Below, in pieces: positions 44,921 to 54,319 of a stretch of 64,000 nucleotides of DNA. The stretch spans positions 992,001-1,056,000 of the forward strand of contig NZ_FQZX01000001.1 in NCBI RefSeq assembly GCF_900142175.1, written 5' to 3'. Below the pieces are notes generated by a model. The model was given only the letters and a program-made list of their open reading frames with translations. It was not told where the DNA came from and ran no database searches. The stretch is from Maribacter aquivivus. GTDB taxonomy: Bacteria; Bacteroidota; Bacteroidia; Flavobacteriales; Flavobacteriaceae. A program made the translations under genes and the position numbers. Each line of letters opens with the position of its first letter. Position 1 is the first letter of the stretch.

Positions 44921-45868
44921 TTAATCTTTATATAAAACACTAATTTTTTGATCAGATAATTCTTTGAAATAGCCTAAACAGTATTCATTTTCAGTTATAC
45001 ATTCTTCCTGAATTAATTCATGCCATTCAGATTTAGATAGCAATAGTTTACTGTAATAGTCTATAGATTCTATTGATTTTTCTGAAATAGGATTATCAGA
45101 ATTTGGTATTGATTTTAGTTCATTAATAGCCCAACTTAATAAAGTGTTTACCTGTACTTTCGTTAATTGATTTCTATGCTTTGCAGTATATTTAAAAATA
45201 ACCCGACCTAATTCATATCTAACTCTTAATGAATTCGGGTTGCTACCTAGGTATTCTTTACAAGTAATAATTGATTCTTTATAATCACCATCTCTAGAAT
45301 TTATTGATAATATTTTGCTTATAATTTTTTCCTTGACGATAGTACTTAAGGTATCATTGTGTTTTAACTTGTTGTATAGGATTTTTTTAATTCGATCAGA
45401 ATGTTTAAGAAGTAAATCGCTATTAACATTGACTTCTAAAGGTTTGGAATAAATGGTTAATGAGTCTTTAATCCTAAATGAAAATCTTATTTCTGTATTT
45501 AATTTCCCAGTATATTTTCTCTTATGATAAATTTCATAAGTGTATGAGTCCTTAAATAAATTGATAGTTCTTAACCCCGTTCCACAGATATATGTACGTT
45601 CTGATAATTGATCAAATGGTTTCCAAATACCATCAATATTTTTAATTTCTTTATTGAATAATATTTCAGCATTGTATCCACCAAAAATGTTTAAAGTATC
45701 TGTTGTTCTATTAATAAGATAAATATTTATGTTTTTGGTTGAATCTATAATTTTTGCAATAATTGAAATTTCATCATTCTTAAATTTAGTAGATTCTTTT
45801 AATTTTTTAACTCTACGATTTTCCTCCATTCCATTTTGACCAATACAAATGAAGCTTAGCATGGTCAT
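44921..45868 (-). CDS. Hypothetical exported protein with broken or re-started signal peptide
   Basis: This 315-residue protein is annotated from the internal ATG at 45868. Its N-terminus MTMLSFICIGQ is the end of a signal peptide. Directly upstream in frame, an ATG at 45901 reads MRYK, then TAA (45889-45887), then ILTFII into the annotated start. A complete signal peptide would exist if the TAA were AAA. Translation could restart at the ATG at 45868, but the basic N-terminus needed for export would be lost. The C-terminal half is helical with TPR-like spacing (about 190-260). No domain recognised. It may be a young pseudogene. Confidence 0.55.
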   Translation of the reverse strand: MTMLSFICIGQNGMEENRRVKKLKESTKFKNDEISIIAKIIDSTKNINIYLINRTTDTLNIFGGYNAEILFNKEIKNIDGIWKPFDQLSERTYICGTGLRTINLFKDSYTYEIYHKRKYTGKLNTEIRFSFRIKDSLTIYSKPLEVNVNSDLLLKHSDRIKKILYNKLKHNDTLSTIVKEKIISKILSINSRDGDYKESIITCKEYLGSNPNSLRVRYELGRVIFKYTAKHRNQLTKVQVNTLLSWAINELKSIPNSDNPISEKSIESIDYYSKLLLSKSEWHELIQEECITENEYCLGYFKELSDQKISVLYKD

Positions 45869-45886
45869 AATGATGAAAGTAAGAAT

Positions 45887-45889
45887 TTA
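45887..45889 (-). other. In-frame TAA inside a signal-peptide coding region
   Basis: Codon 5 of the frame beginning at 45901 is TAA where AAA (Lys) would give a normal signal peptide (MRYK-K-ILTFIIMTMLSF). The frame is otherwise open for 315 further codons. Confidence 0.6.
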
Positions 45890-46029
45890 TTTGTATCTCA
45901 TTTTAATTATAATGGCTAACTATTCACTAAACGCACTCAAGCACGTTTATACCTTTTCACAAGTAATTTAATAAAACTAAAGCTAAGTCAACAGTTCACT
46001 TCTGTTCAGCGGAACTAATTTAGATGTTT

Positions 46030-46200
46030 TATGCATCTGCAATTATGATATAATTAGTAATCATAAGTACTGAGAGGAGAAATAGTCTCAAAAACATCAA
46101 ACCGACCAACTAGTCTATTTTTTACTGCTAAAATGTGAAGTAAATTATTAAAAATACCGGCGGTAGTCACAGTTGTATCGACAAAATACAAAGTATAAGA
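46030..46200. repeat. Dispersed degenerate repeat, copy A (right half)
   Basis: This lies in the 410-base gap between the 45868 gene and the CPBP gene. It shares an ordered set of blocks with copies B (54320-54530) and C (58565-58915): ACCGACCAACTAGTCT (46101-46116), then TTTTACTGCTAAAATGTG, then GTTGTATCGACAAAATACA. The terminator-like hairpin present in copies B and C is missing. The rest of the gap shows nothing else. Confidence 0.6.
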
Positions 46201-46278
46201 AGTTTAATGAGTGTTTTTTGATATTTAAGTATATATAATTAGGCTAATTTATAATGTACCTATTGTTTCCAATTACCA

Positions 46279-46941
46279 TTAAGCCAAGCCGTAGTAAATA
46301 CAAATTAACGATATGGTGTCAAAAAAACCATGTACGGCAATTACAAACCATAAATCGTATTTGCGTAAGTAGAATATCAGCGCTATGAGCCCTCCAACGG
46401 TGCCTGCAACAATTTGTCCGGTTATTCCTTGATAACTATGCATGAAGCCGAAAAAACAAGCTAACAAGACAATATTAAGAACAATACTTAATTTGCTTTC
46501 TCCAAAGAATTTTATAAATTGTTTCATGAAATAACCACGAAAGATAATTTCCTCTCCAAACCCAGCAGTAGCCCACACGACTACTACAGCAATCAAGCAA
46601 GCGGGAAGATTTCCTTTTAATTCTTTAAAGCTTGAATAATCTATAGGAACTCCTGTGAGTTTTGTGATCGTAGGAACCAATAAAAAGACATAAAAAGTAA
46701 AGAGACCTAAAGCAACTAATGGCGCTAGTACAAAGATATTTTTGACTGTAAACTTTTCTCGTTGAAAGCCTAATGCTGAAAATGGTTTCCCATTGTATTC
46801 TATATAATTTGATAAGATGATTATTATAGAAATAACAATGTTTTCTATATAACTTAAATTAAGAGGTCCAAACCATATAAAGCAAATGACTGCAACGGTA
46901 ATTAATGGAATTACTATTTGACGTAAGGTAACTTTGTTCAT
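46279..46941 (-). CDS. CPBP family intramembrane glutamic protease
   Basis: This 220-residue polytopic membrane protein of the CAAX/bacteriocin-processing (Abi) family has about six to seven hydrophobic helices. The motif EExxxR is GFGEEIIFRGY (Glu130, Glu131, Arg135). The second histidine is His168 (GFMHSYQG) and the third His204 (AVHGFFD). These enzymes may cleave membrane substrates or provide immunity to bacteriocins. It is a single gene in the accessory region. Confidence 0.88.
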   Translation of the reverse strand: MNKVTLRQIVIPLITVAVICFIWFGPLNLSYIENIVISIIIILSNYIEYNGKPFSALGFQREKFTVKNIFVLAPLVALGLFTFYVFLLVPTITKLTGVPIDYSSFKELKGNLPACLIAVVVVWATAGFGEEIIFRGYFMKQFIKFFGESKLSIVLNIVLLACFFGFMHSYQGITGQIVAGTVGGLIALIFYLRKYDLWFVIAVHGFFDTISLICIYYGLA

Positions 46942-47052
46942 TATTGTTGGTTTTAAATTCTAAGCGAATTAATGAACAAAAACGCTGAACCCCCTTTTAA
47001 ATACTTATGTTGTTACTGAATGGTAGTAAATTAATAACTGAATAGTCGGTGT

Positions 47053-47892
47053 TTATGATTGAAACCAATTCATAAATTCTTTTCGCTTGTACCGACTTAT
47101 GTTTATTTCTTTAATAGCATCATTTTCAATAGCAGCTTTTAATTGAATACGTAGTTTACCATTTTCAATTTTTTCTATTTCTTCTACAGCATCTTTGTGA
47201 ACTATAATTTGCCGGTTGGCTCTATAAAATAATTGATTATTTATTTTTTCTTCCAGCTCATTCAATATAAAATCAGTGCTTATTGTTGTGCCATCAGTTT
47301 TAACAGCAAATACAACTTTGTTTTCGCTGTAAAAGCATGCAATATTTTCATAAGCGAGCTTTGTAGTTTTTGCACCGCTTTCTATGGTTACCACAGCATC
47401 TTTTAAAGATGACTTATATAAATTGTACACGTCTTGGGCATACGACAACCCTATAAGAATAAAACTCAATAGTAAGGTAATCAGTAAACCTATTAATAAA
47501 TAATAGAACTCAATCTGTCCATCTACGACTAGACTAAAAATAAAATTTACAGGAATATACATGAGTGTAATATATCCTAAGGTTGAAGCCATGAACCATG
47601 CTATAGTTGCCATTTCAACTTTTTTAGAGAAATGCTTCTTCTTGTAATATTGAAAATTAACCTCGGTTATGATGCCAATGAGAATGCATAAAACAATAGA
47701 TGCCAAAAAACCTACAATGGGGAAGCTATAAGAATCACTGCCAGGGAAACTTTCACGCTCTGCTAGATGATTTATGACCAAAGAGAAAATAATCAATACA
47801 GTTACTTTCTTAAACCAACGCCATGAAGAACTACTGATAAAAGTTTGCCAGGTCATTTTCAAGGTGTTTTTGGTCGGTGGTTTGGTGCTCAT
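47053..47892 (-). CDS. LytTR-family DNA-binding protein with membrane domain
   Basis: This 279-residue protein has four hydrophobic helices in residues 25-150 and a C-terminal LytTR domain (about 180-277). The domain shows LAYENIACFYSENKVVFAVKTDG and QLFYRANRQIIVHKDAVEEIE. LytTR proteins bind direct repeats in promoters. A membrane-anchored LytTR without a receiver domain and without an adjacent histidine kinase is a one-component design. It could control the neighbouring accessory genes, but no target site is evident. It begins 61 bases after the 47953 gene ends. Confidence 0.82.
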   Translation of the reverse strand: MSTKPPTKNTLKMTWQTFISSSSWRWFKKVTVLIIFSLVINHLAERESFPGSDSYSFPIVGFLASIVLCILIGIITEVNFQYYKKKHFSKKVEMATIAWFMASTLGYITLMYIPVNFIFSLVVDGQIEFYYLLIGLLITLLLSFILIGLSYAQDVYNLYKSSLKDAVVTIESGAKTTKLAYENIACFYSENKVVFAVKTDGTTISTDFILNELEEKINNQLFYRANRQIIVHKDAVEEIEKIENGKLRIQLKAAIENDAIKEINISRYKRKEFMNWFQS

Positions 47893-47952
47893 TAATTAGA
47901 AGCTCTATTTTTGATAATGGATTTGTGATTTATTACAATGTCAATAACAAGA

Positions 47953-48678
47953 TTATAGCTTTCCAGTTATTTTGAAATACATATTTCCAATTACAGAGAA
48001 GAGTACAAGTAGTAACCACCACATACTATTTTTAGTTTTCTTGTCAATGTTTTTATTTCTTCGAACTTCATAAAATGAGTATCCTAAAAATAAAATCAAT
48101 ATTGATCCAGTAATACCTACTAATAATTTGTTTGTAGAGATAAATACGGTAGCCATTAAACCTAGTACTATAAGAATTAATACTCCTTTGTATTTTTCGA
48201 ATAGCGGTTTTTTGTCAGAATACGTTATAGGTTTAATTTCAGATAATACCTGTTCAAGTTTCTCTGAATTATTTATTTGAGAAGGAACTCCGATAACATC
48301 TGTATATGAATTTCCGACTATAGTTAATATGCCTTTAGGATTTTTAATTATAGATTTAATTTCATTTCGAGGAATAGAAATAGTCTGGGTATTGTTTTGT
48401 TCTCTTACTATTTCATATTCATTTACAATCAACTTGTAACTTTCAAATAATTCTTTTTGCCTATTAATCCCTTTAAATAATCCAAAAGCTAATGCTCCAA
48501 CGACTAATGGAATTAAAAACAATAATACATTTACATCGGTTGTTTGACCGTTTGAATTAATATGACTGATAGTTAATCCAGTTCCTGCTGCTAAAATTGC
48601 AACTGGTATAGTTTTAATAATCAATGCTTTTTTTATTTCAGCAAATCCATTTTCCTTTATTTGAAATTCGGTATTCAT
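47953..48678 (-). CDS. Hypothetical membrane protein
   Basis: This 241-residue protein has two N-terminal hydrophobic helices (about 19-38 and 50-68), a soluble beta-rich middle (75-150) and two or three C-terminal helices (about 163-230). The middle segment (SIPRNEIKSIIKNPKGILTI) resembles PH-like domains of the YcxB/bPH type, which I offer only as a possibility. It lies 28 bases downstream of the lipoprotein gene at 48707 and may be cotranscribed with it. Confidence 0.6.
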   Translation of the reverse strand: MNTEFQIKENGFAEIKKALIIKTIPVAILAAGTGLTISHINSNGQTTDVNVLLFLIPLVVGALAFGLFKGINRQKELFESYKLIVNEYEIVREQNNTQTISIPRNEIKSIIKNPKGILTIVGNSYTDVIGVPSQINNSEKLEQVLSEIKPITYSDKKPLFEKYKGVLILIVLGLMATVFISTNKLLVGITGSILILFLGYSFYEVRRNKNIDKKTKNSMWWLLLVLFSVIGNMYFKITGKL

Positions 48679-48706
48679 TTTTAATATATTGCTATGTAGG
48701 TAGGTT

Positions 48707-49312
48707 TCATTTTACAACTTCATTTCTATGTTTGTTCGCATACTTATAATATAAAATGCTCATTGGTCCATCTGGATAACTCGAAAAATTTCTACCTAGT
48801 TCCATCATAACTTTTTCAGAAGATTCGTTTGAACTTTTAAAAAACCAACTCCCGTCTTTTGGTAGTAATTCTACAGCTTGTTTTATAATGCTTGAAGATT
48901 TAAAAGCACCTATTTCTCTTAAAGAAATAATTACTTGTTCATTATACTGCGGAAACCATTCTTGTAAAAAAGTCAATATAGTATCTGACTGACCAGCATT
49001 TTCCATATGCATACATAAAAACAAATTAAGTTGTACCTGGCTTAAATCATTGGGGTTTTTATCGTATCGATTTACGAGAATTTCATGCAATACAATTGAA
49101 AAGTCACCATCGTCATGTAAAGAAAATAAACTTTCAAAATCTTCGTTTTTTACAATTTCATCACGAATTTTTATTTCTTCAACCATTTCATCGGTCATCC
49201 ATGATAGTCTAGTTGCATCTTGATTTGTTTTTTCTGTAGTATTAACCTTATTGTTCTTATCGGCACATCCAACTGTGAGGAGTAGAATTAGAAGTGTTCT
49301 ATATATTCTCAT
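48707..49312 (-). CDS. DUF4375/DMP19-like lipoprotein
   Basis: This 201-residue protein starts MRIYRTLLILLLTVGCADK with lipobox TVGC (Cys16). The mature part has a helical pattern with LSQVQLNLFLCMHMENAGQ, which resembles the DMP19/DUF4375 family (DNA-mimic protein domain). Its periplasmic location makes DNA mimicry unlikely here, so the fold may serve another purpose. The gene is upstream of the 47953 membrane-protein gene in the same direction. Confidence 0.55.
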   Translation of the reverse strand: MRIYRTLLILLLTVGCADKNNKVNTTEKTNQDATRLSWMTDEMVEEIKIRDEIVKNEDFESLFSLHDDGDFSIVLHEILVNRYDKNPNDLSQVQLNLFLCMHMENAGQSDTILTFLQEWFPQYNEQVIISLREIGAFKSSSIIKQAVELLPKDGSWFFKSSNESSEKVMMELGRNFSSYPDGPMSILYYKYANKHRNEVVK

Positions 49313-49650
49313 AGTATGTTTAGGTTTCTTGAGACGATTTAGTTTTTTTGTATAGAAGCTTTAAACTCTGGTTTAGAGCACTAGAACTCTTATTGATTAT
49401 AGGTGTTATTAGTTTTTCTAGCAACATGTTATAGTAAGCACTATTTTTTGGTTTTTGTATTTTCTCAGTTCAAATAAAGATCTTCCTTTCTTTTGGTTTA
49501 AGTGCAATGGATCAAATTAATGTTGCTAAAACAAGAGGGATTCCTATTGCGATTCCAAAAAAGCCTACATACTTTTGATTTTAGGACTTTCATAAAGCTA
49601 GTATTTTAAATTTATTGAAGATAGGACTCGTAAAAAGTGGTGGCGGTTAA
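49313..49650. other. 338-base gap, no supported gene
   Basis: No start-to-stop frame with features of a real gene is visible. A minus-strand stretch near 49510-49575 reads as a short hydrophobic peptide (YVGFFGIAIGIPLVLATLI) bounded by stops and lacking a start. It may be the remnant of a membrane protein gene, but the evidence is weak. Confidence 0.4.
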
Positions 49651-50130
49651 TTATTCAAGTTGTGATATTAATTCTTCTATATCTTTATTTATATATTCTC
49701 CAACTTTAGTCCGAAACTCACCTTTTTCGTTCACTATTATAACGCCATAACAGGTTTTGTCTTTGGAAAAGGCAAGATTTAAGAAAAAATCATTAGTGTC
49801 GGTAAAGTGGTTCTCAGAATCTATTATTTTTTTTGCTTTTAAGCCTTCAGAGTAAACATATATGTTTCTGATATTCTCTAGGTCCATTTTGGAATAAAAT
49901 TCACTCCACCATTTTAAAGAATTTTTTAAATTTTTATAGTTATCATAATGACAACTGCTTTTTGGTTGCCGGAAATTGACAATTAATAGCCCTTCGGCTT
50001 TCCAATTATAATTTTCCTTTATAAAACTTAACTCAACTTCAGTAAGTTTTTTGTTTGTAGAATTCTTATGGTTTTCATTAAAACTTAAAAATCCAACTGA
50101 TAGTATTAGAAGTATTATTGTTCTTTTCAT
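49651..50130 (-). CDS. Exported hypothetical protein, thioredoxin-like at best
   Basis: This 159-residue protein begins MKRTIILLILSVGFLSFNEN, a signal peptide without a lipobox. The mature region has alternating strands and helices: GLLIVNFRQPKSSCHYDN, IRNIYVYSEG and CYGVIIVNEKGEFRTKVGEY. The final segment resembles the end of AhpC/thioredoxin folds. No CxxC is present. It is a single gene with long gaps on both sides. Assignment is tentative. Confidence 0.55.
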   Translation of the reverse strand: MKRTIILLILSVGFLSFNENHKNSTNKKLTEVELSFIKENYNWKAEGLLIVNFRQPKSSCHYDNYKNLKNSLKWWSEFYSKMDLENIRNIYVYSEGLKAKKIIDSENHFTDTNDFFLNLAFSKDKTCYGVIIVNEKGEFRTKVGEYINKDIEELISQLE

Positions 50131-50320
50131 ATGTATTATAATGATTTAGCTAAGCTCAGAGCTGAGATAAAAAAAATTTCCATGTGCGTAAGAAGTCACA
50201 GCTTAATTCTTAATTTTTTTTGTAATGTTAAAAGTATAACCTCAAGTATTTAGTGAATTCACAAGAATACACAGACAATTGTTTCATTTAGAAGCCCTTC
50301 TTTTTTAAGTAGTGTTTTGA

Positions 50321-50995
50321 TTATTTTATAGTGTATTTTACTAAAATACTTTTTTCTAGAACTCCGGCATTGAATTGAAACGATGCTGTAGAGCCCCCAT
50401 TTGAACGAGAATATGCGAAATTTTCAATAAAACTAGTAATTACACCGAATTCAGATTTTGATTCTGAAACTTCAATAATCTCTCCTAATTTTCTTCCGCT
50501 TAATTCAGCAATTAGACTAGCCCTCTCCTTGGCTTTTATCAATAGTCGAGTGTAAATTTCTCTAATCTTATTTTCTTTGTTTTCATACTTAACTTCAGTT
50601 ATGTAGAAATCTATTCCTTCTTGTATCATTCTTGCTTTAAATTCTTCTTTTAGTACTGAATCTTTAAGCTTTACCAAGAAGTTAGTTTTATCCGTCAGGT
50701 CTTTAGCGAAATTAACTTCAGGGTTATCGTTTAATCTGTAATCATAATTCCATTTTTTAAGAAGTGAAACAATCTGATCTTCTGATTGTTTAAGCTTTTC
50801 AGAAAACTCATTCTTAGAATTTGGATTTTCATAGTCATACTCAAATTTAAGTCCACTAGAGATTTGATATTGATATGATATTGGTTTTAAACTTACTGTG
50901 TCCTTTACCATTACTTCAATGAATTTCTCTTGAGCAAATGAGGTTCCATAGCCAAATATGGCAAATGTTAATACTAGAATTAAGTTATTTTTCAT
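50321..50995 (-). CDS. SIMPL-domain (DUF541-like) exported protein
   Basis: This 224-residue protein has a signal peptide (MKNNLILVLTFAIFGYGTSFAQ). The mature part fits the SIMPL family: FIEVMVKDTVSLKP at the N-terminus, a central helical DQIVSLLKKW, and the characteristic KAKERASLIAELSGRKLGEIIEVSES near residue 165. The end, SILVKYTIK, is also typical. SIMPL proteins are periplasmic; their role is unclear (stress response, signalling). A border-like repeat (copy E) begins about 22 bases upstream of its start. Confidence 0.72.
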   Translation of the reverse strand: MKNNLILVLTFAIFGYGTSFAQEKFIEVMVKDTVSLKPISYQYQISSGLKFEYDYENPNSKNEFSEKLKQSEDQIVSLLKKWNYDYRLNDNPEVNFAKDLTDKTNFLVKLKDSVLKEEFKARMIQEGIDFYITEVKYENKENKIREIYTRLLIKAKERASLIAELSGRKLGEIIEVSESKSEFGVITSFIENFAYSRSNGGSTASFQFNAGVLEKSILVKYTIK

Positions 50996-51016
50996 GGTTT
51001 ATTATTATAGTGTTTA

Positions 51017-51180
51017 ACAATCGTATAATTACACAATTACATATACACACCCAATATTTAAGAATATATGTAATAATTTATTTTAGTTGTTCACTAATAT
51101 ACCACTAAAGAATAAACTTACAATTAACATTATATTTGCGTAGGGGGAAAACCACAGTCATAAAAATCATATTCATTAGA
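51017..51180. repeat. Dispersed degenerate repeat, copy E (left half)
   Basis: Within the 387-base gap 50996-51382, this segment shares blocks with copies C and D. These include ACACAATTACATATACAC, then AATATATGTAAT, then CACTAATATACCACTAAAG and GAATAAAC. It begins about 20 bases upstream of the SIMPL gene start. No gene is seen in the rest of the gap. Confidence 0.6.
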
Positions 51181-51382
51181 TATAGCTAAAAAATTAAACC
51201 AAACGGTATTTTTTTAGATAAAATGAGTTAGATTTTTATTTCATTTTTAGCTTAGTTCTTTAGTAGTAAAAGATGCGACACGTATGAGTAATCATGAACT
51301 TTTGCGTTTCTCATTTATTCCATGCGAGTAAAGTTCATTTATGTAAACAAGAAAAAAAGTTCATCTGCTCAACGATTACCCA

Positions 51383-51991
51383 TTATTCATTTTCATTAAG
51401 TATTTCTATTGCATTTTTGTAGTAGTAATCTAATTGTTTTTCTTGAGTACTGACTTCTCTAAATAAGGAGTTTAATAAGATTGTATTTTCTTTGAGTAAA
51501 ACCTTACTGTTGATTTCTCTTGAAGTAATTAAATCTATTATTTTACTTATCGTGAAATCAATAATGGCTTGTTGTTCATATACTTCATATAATATCCGAG
51601 ATTTCTTTAAAGAAATTCTATTTGTGATTTTGTCAGTTTTAGCAATAGACCATACTATATCGTTTAGAGTGCCTTGAATTATGCCATTAGGTGCTACCTC
51701 CCATAGAAAATAGCTGTCATCTACAAAGAGTTTTTCCTCTAAGGAGTCGGTTTTAATAATGTTATTTAGTTTCTCATGTACTTTTTCGTGATAAGGAAGT
51801 AAGGAGCTGATAAAATTCTGGTTATCTATTATTTCTTGTTTAAGATTAGCCATCATTTTTTCCGTCTGCACCTTCTCATTGTAATTATTTTTCCATTCAC
51901 TTATAATTAATGCCAACAAAACACTAAAAATAATTAATGCTGATTCCGTAATTAATTTTATAAATTTTGATTCTTTTTTTTCTCCTGTCAT
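51383..51991 (-). CDS. Membrane-anchored coiled-coil protein, DUF6090-like
   Basis: This 202-residue protein has one transmembrane helix (about 17-33, ALIIFSVLLALIISEW) near a basic N-terminus. It continues as a mainly helical extracytoplasmic domain (NYNEKVQTEKMMANLKQEI). This layout is that of a widespread Bacteroidetes family (DUF6090) of unknown function. Border-like repeat copy D starts about 50 bases upstream. Confidence 0.65.
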   Translation of the reverse strand: MTGEKKESKFIKLITESALIIFSVLLALIISEWKNNYNEKVQTEKMMANLKQEIIDNQNFISSLLPYHEKVHEKLNNIIKTDSLEEKLFVDDSYFLWEVAPNGIIQGTLNDIVWSIAKTDKITNRISLKKSRILYEVYEQQAIIDFTISKIIDLITSREINSKVLLKENTILLNSLFREVSTQEKQLDYYYKNAIEILNENE

Positions 51992-52042
51992 TTCAGAAAT
52001 GATAATTAAAGCTTAGAAAATTTATGTTTTGAGCTATTGATT

Positions 52043-52235
52043 GCAACAATCATATATCTGCACAATTTCACATACACTCAAATATCTATAAGTATATGTA
52101 ATAGTTTATTTTAGTCTAGTCACTAATATACCACTAAAGAATAAATACATAATTGGCTCGTAACTTTCTATCACGGAAAACTACAATTGCTATAATTGTA
52201 TAAGACTAACTAGACATTAATAAAACTCAGAAGAG
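52043..52235. repeat. Dispersed degenerate repeat, copy D (left half)
   Basis: Between the 51383 gene and oleate hydratase, this segment shares TGCACAATTTCACATACAC, AGTATATGTAAT, GTCACTAATATACCACTAAAG and GGAAAACTACAATTGCTATAA with copies C and E. It ends before the hairpin at 52240. Confidence 0.6.
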
Positions 52236-52239
52236 AAAT

Positions 52240-52275
52240 CTTCAAACCAACGGTAAAAACACCGTTGATTTGAAG
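52240..52275 (-). terminator. Long hairpin after oleate hydratase
   Basis: A 15-bp stem with one mismatch (52240-52254 with 52261-52275) and a six-base loop lies 20 bases past the oleate hydratase stop on the minus strand. The T-tract is weak (ATTTCTCTT), so this is a likely but not ideal terminator. Confidence 0.65.
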
Positions 52276-52294
52276 ATAGAAAAAGTTTAGGTGG

Positions 52295-53905
52295 TTAACC
52301 TAAAATTGCTTTTGCATTTTTTAAGTTATCCCATATATGGTGTTGACCAAAGTACATTTCAGGAGGCTCAATAGACGGGTCTATTAATTGGTTAATAGCT
52401 AATATAGCACCACGAACACTATATTCAGTCGTAAAAACTATACCGTCTGGTATTTCAACAAATTGACCTAGAAGCGCAAAATTTTGAGAGCCTTTAGGTA
52501 CAACAGGTGGTCTATCACCTTCGGTTCTAGGTAGAAACTGAGAGATGCCGTAGGGTAGCCTACAAGGTACGCAGTAAGATGTTTCAAGAAGTTCGGTTTT
52601 TTCGCTCTCGTTTAGATCTCCCCATAAATGCCCTAAAAGCTCTTCTAAAATTTCTTTTCCAGTACATTCGTACATTGGTTTTTTTACAAATTGACCAAGA
52701 TTATCCTCACCTAATGCGGAAACCCAAATTACACAAGTATCCGCCGCTTGACCGGGGAAAAAAGGTTGACGATAGGTATGTACGTGCAATATCCATGGAG
52801 ATTGTGTTAGAGGTAAGGGACTTTGTACTCCCATTGGTCGTTCAACTAACCATTGAAATTTTCTTTCAAAAAGGTTTCCTCTAAAAGTTACTGTAAAGTG
52901 CATCATTCTAGAAAGTGAAACGTCACGTAAATAACGGTCTGGTCTGCCTAGGTCTGCTTGTTTTGCTACTATGTTTTGCCATAATTCGTAAGCTTCGCCT
53001 GGTTTTTCTACCGGTGTTGTAGATACAGGCTCATCATGAGAACCATAAGAGTAGTTTGATACAATTGAGCCGATTGTCAAAAATGCTTTGTCTTCTGGTC
53101 TAACCTCTATTGCATCTAAGGTCTTACCTTCTGCATTTCTTAAATGTAGGCGTTCTACCCAACGTTTACCATCATTTTCTTTGAAGTCTACATCAGTAAT
53201 ACTTGTATTATAATGTATTTTAACCCCTTTCTTTGTTATGAGTTTAATAGCAGGTAGTACGAAAGAGTGGTAGTTTGTGTAACGTGTACGTTCTAAAGAG
53301 GTCATTTTCTCCATATCAGACATACGGTGGTAGAATAGTTTCATGTAACGTTTCATCTCTATCGCAGAGTGCCATGGCTGAAAAGCAAATAGCGCACGCC
53401 ACATGTACCAGTAATTACTTTTGAAAAAATCTTCGCTGAAGTAGTCGGTGATTGTAGCGTCTGCTGGAATCTTTGATTCTGGTATCTCTATTAATCTAGC
53501 CATTTGAAGTGCTTCTGTAGTACCTAACCCAAGGTCGTGTCCAGAATCTTTCTCACCGTTTGCATGTAGTAGTCTAACCACAGTGTTCATATTGCATTCT
53601 GCAGCATTACGTTCATAGTCGTCCAAACAAGACCCAAGTTCGTCATAAGGTATTAATGACCATAATTCTTTGGTGCAGCAATATACTTTGTCTTCGTACA
53701 TGCGACTTCCGCGCATAAGGTAAACAGGTTTGCCGTCGATCATTTTAACAGATGCATCCATTGACCCTCCAACTAAATCAGTCTCTGGGTTTTTTTCAAA
53801 AATGTGAATATTTTCTGGGTTAAAACCGGCTTTCTGAATTAAGTAGACAGCAACTGATAAAGAACTTAATCCTAAGCCGTTTAAATAAATATTAGAATCC
53901 TTCAT
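52295..53905 (-). CDS. ohyA: Oleate hydratase
   Basis: This 536-residue flavoenzyme of the MCRA family adds water to the cis-9 double bond of oleate to give 10-hydroxystearate. The FAD-binding start is GLGLSSLSVAVYLIQKAG; the motifs FEKNPETDLVGGSMDAS, YLMRGSRMYEDKVYCC, FAFQPWHSAIEMKRYMKLF and TEYSVRGAILAI are diagnostic, and the length matches the family. It may detoxify host or algal unsaturated fatty acids. It is a single gene with a 669-base upstream gap that holds a repeat with a TetR-like palindrome. Confidence 0.95.
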   Translation of the reverse strand: MKDSNIYLNGLGLSSLSVAVYLIQKAGFNPENIHIFEKNPETDLVGGSMDASVKMIDGKPVYLMRGSRMYEDKVYCCTKELWSLIPYDELGSCLDDYERNAAECNMNTVVRLLHANGEKDSGHDLGLGTTEALQMARLIEIPESKIPADATITDYFSEDFFKSNYWYMWRALFAFQPWHSAIEMKRYMKLFYHRMSDMEKMTSLERTRYTNYHSFVLPAIKLITKKGVKIHYNTSITDVDFKENDGKRWVERLHLRNAEGKTLDAIEVRPEDKAFLTIGSIVSNYSYGSHDEPVSTTPVEKPGEAYELWQNIVAKQADLGRPDRYLRDVSLSRMMHFTVTFRGNLFERKFQWLVERPMGVQSPLPLTQSPWILHVHTYRQPFFPGQAADTCVIWVSALGEDNLGQFVKKPMYECTGKEILEELLGHLWGDLNESEKTELLETSYCVPCRLPYGISQFLPRTEGDRPPVVPKGSQNFALLGQFVEIPDGIVFTTEYSVRGAILAINQLIDPSIEPPEMYFGQHHIWDNLKNAKAILG

Positions 53906-54319
53906 AATTTAAAATTTTGTTGATTAAAGTGTTACTATATTTAAGAGAAGTGGCAGTTTAAATTTCGATTGTTTTGCGACTAATCTTGTAAGAACAAACC
54001 CGACCTTAAAGAAATCTGTAGGATTTTCTGAAAAACTCAGAATCAAGCAATTAATTAGATTCCTTGTCGTGTTATTGTACTTTATGTTAAACAAAACTAG
54101 TTCTAGTTCAAATAATAAAGTATGACTTTAGTCAGTGTAGTGTGATAAGTTTATATATGTAGAAATTTGCGTGTTTGTTTTAGCAAAACACCAGCCATAT
54201 ATTTTTTACAGCTTAAGTTTTATTTCTACTGAAATAGGTGATTTTAATTATTAATTAGAAAGAATAAAAGAGAGCGTTCTTTACTATTCGGTAAGTATAT
54301 TTTGTTTGAAAAGAAACGT
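53906..54319. other. Upstream region of oleate hydratase, no gene seen
   Basis: This AT-rich stretch has no credible ORF and no clear promoter box that I can name. It must contain the oleate hydratase promoter on the minus strand. It continues into repeat copy B. Confidence 0.4.

Noticed and set aside
46101..46120. A TetR-family regulator gene next to the TetR-like palindromes
   Set aside because: No frame near copies A, B or C shows the helix-turn-helix of TetR; the only shared frame (FVDTI...) has no start codon and no recognisable domain.
49510..49575. Fragment of a membrane protein gene on the minus strand
   Set aside because: The hydrophobic stretch is only about 20 codons, has no start codon and is bounded by stops; it is too weak to annotate as a pseudogene.
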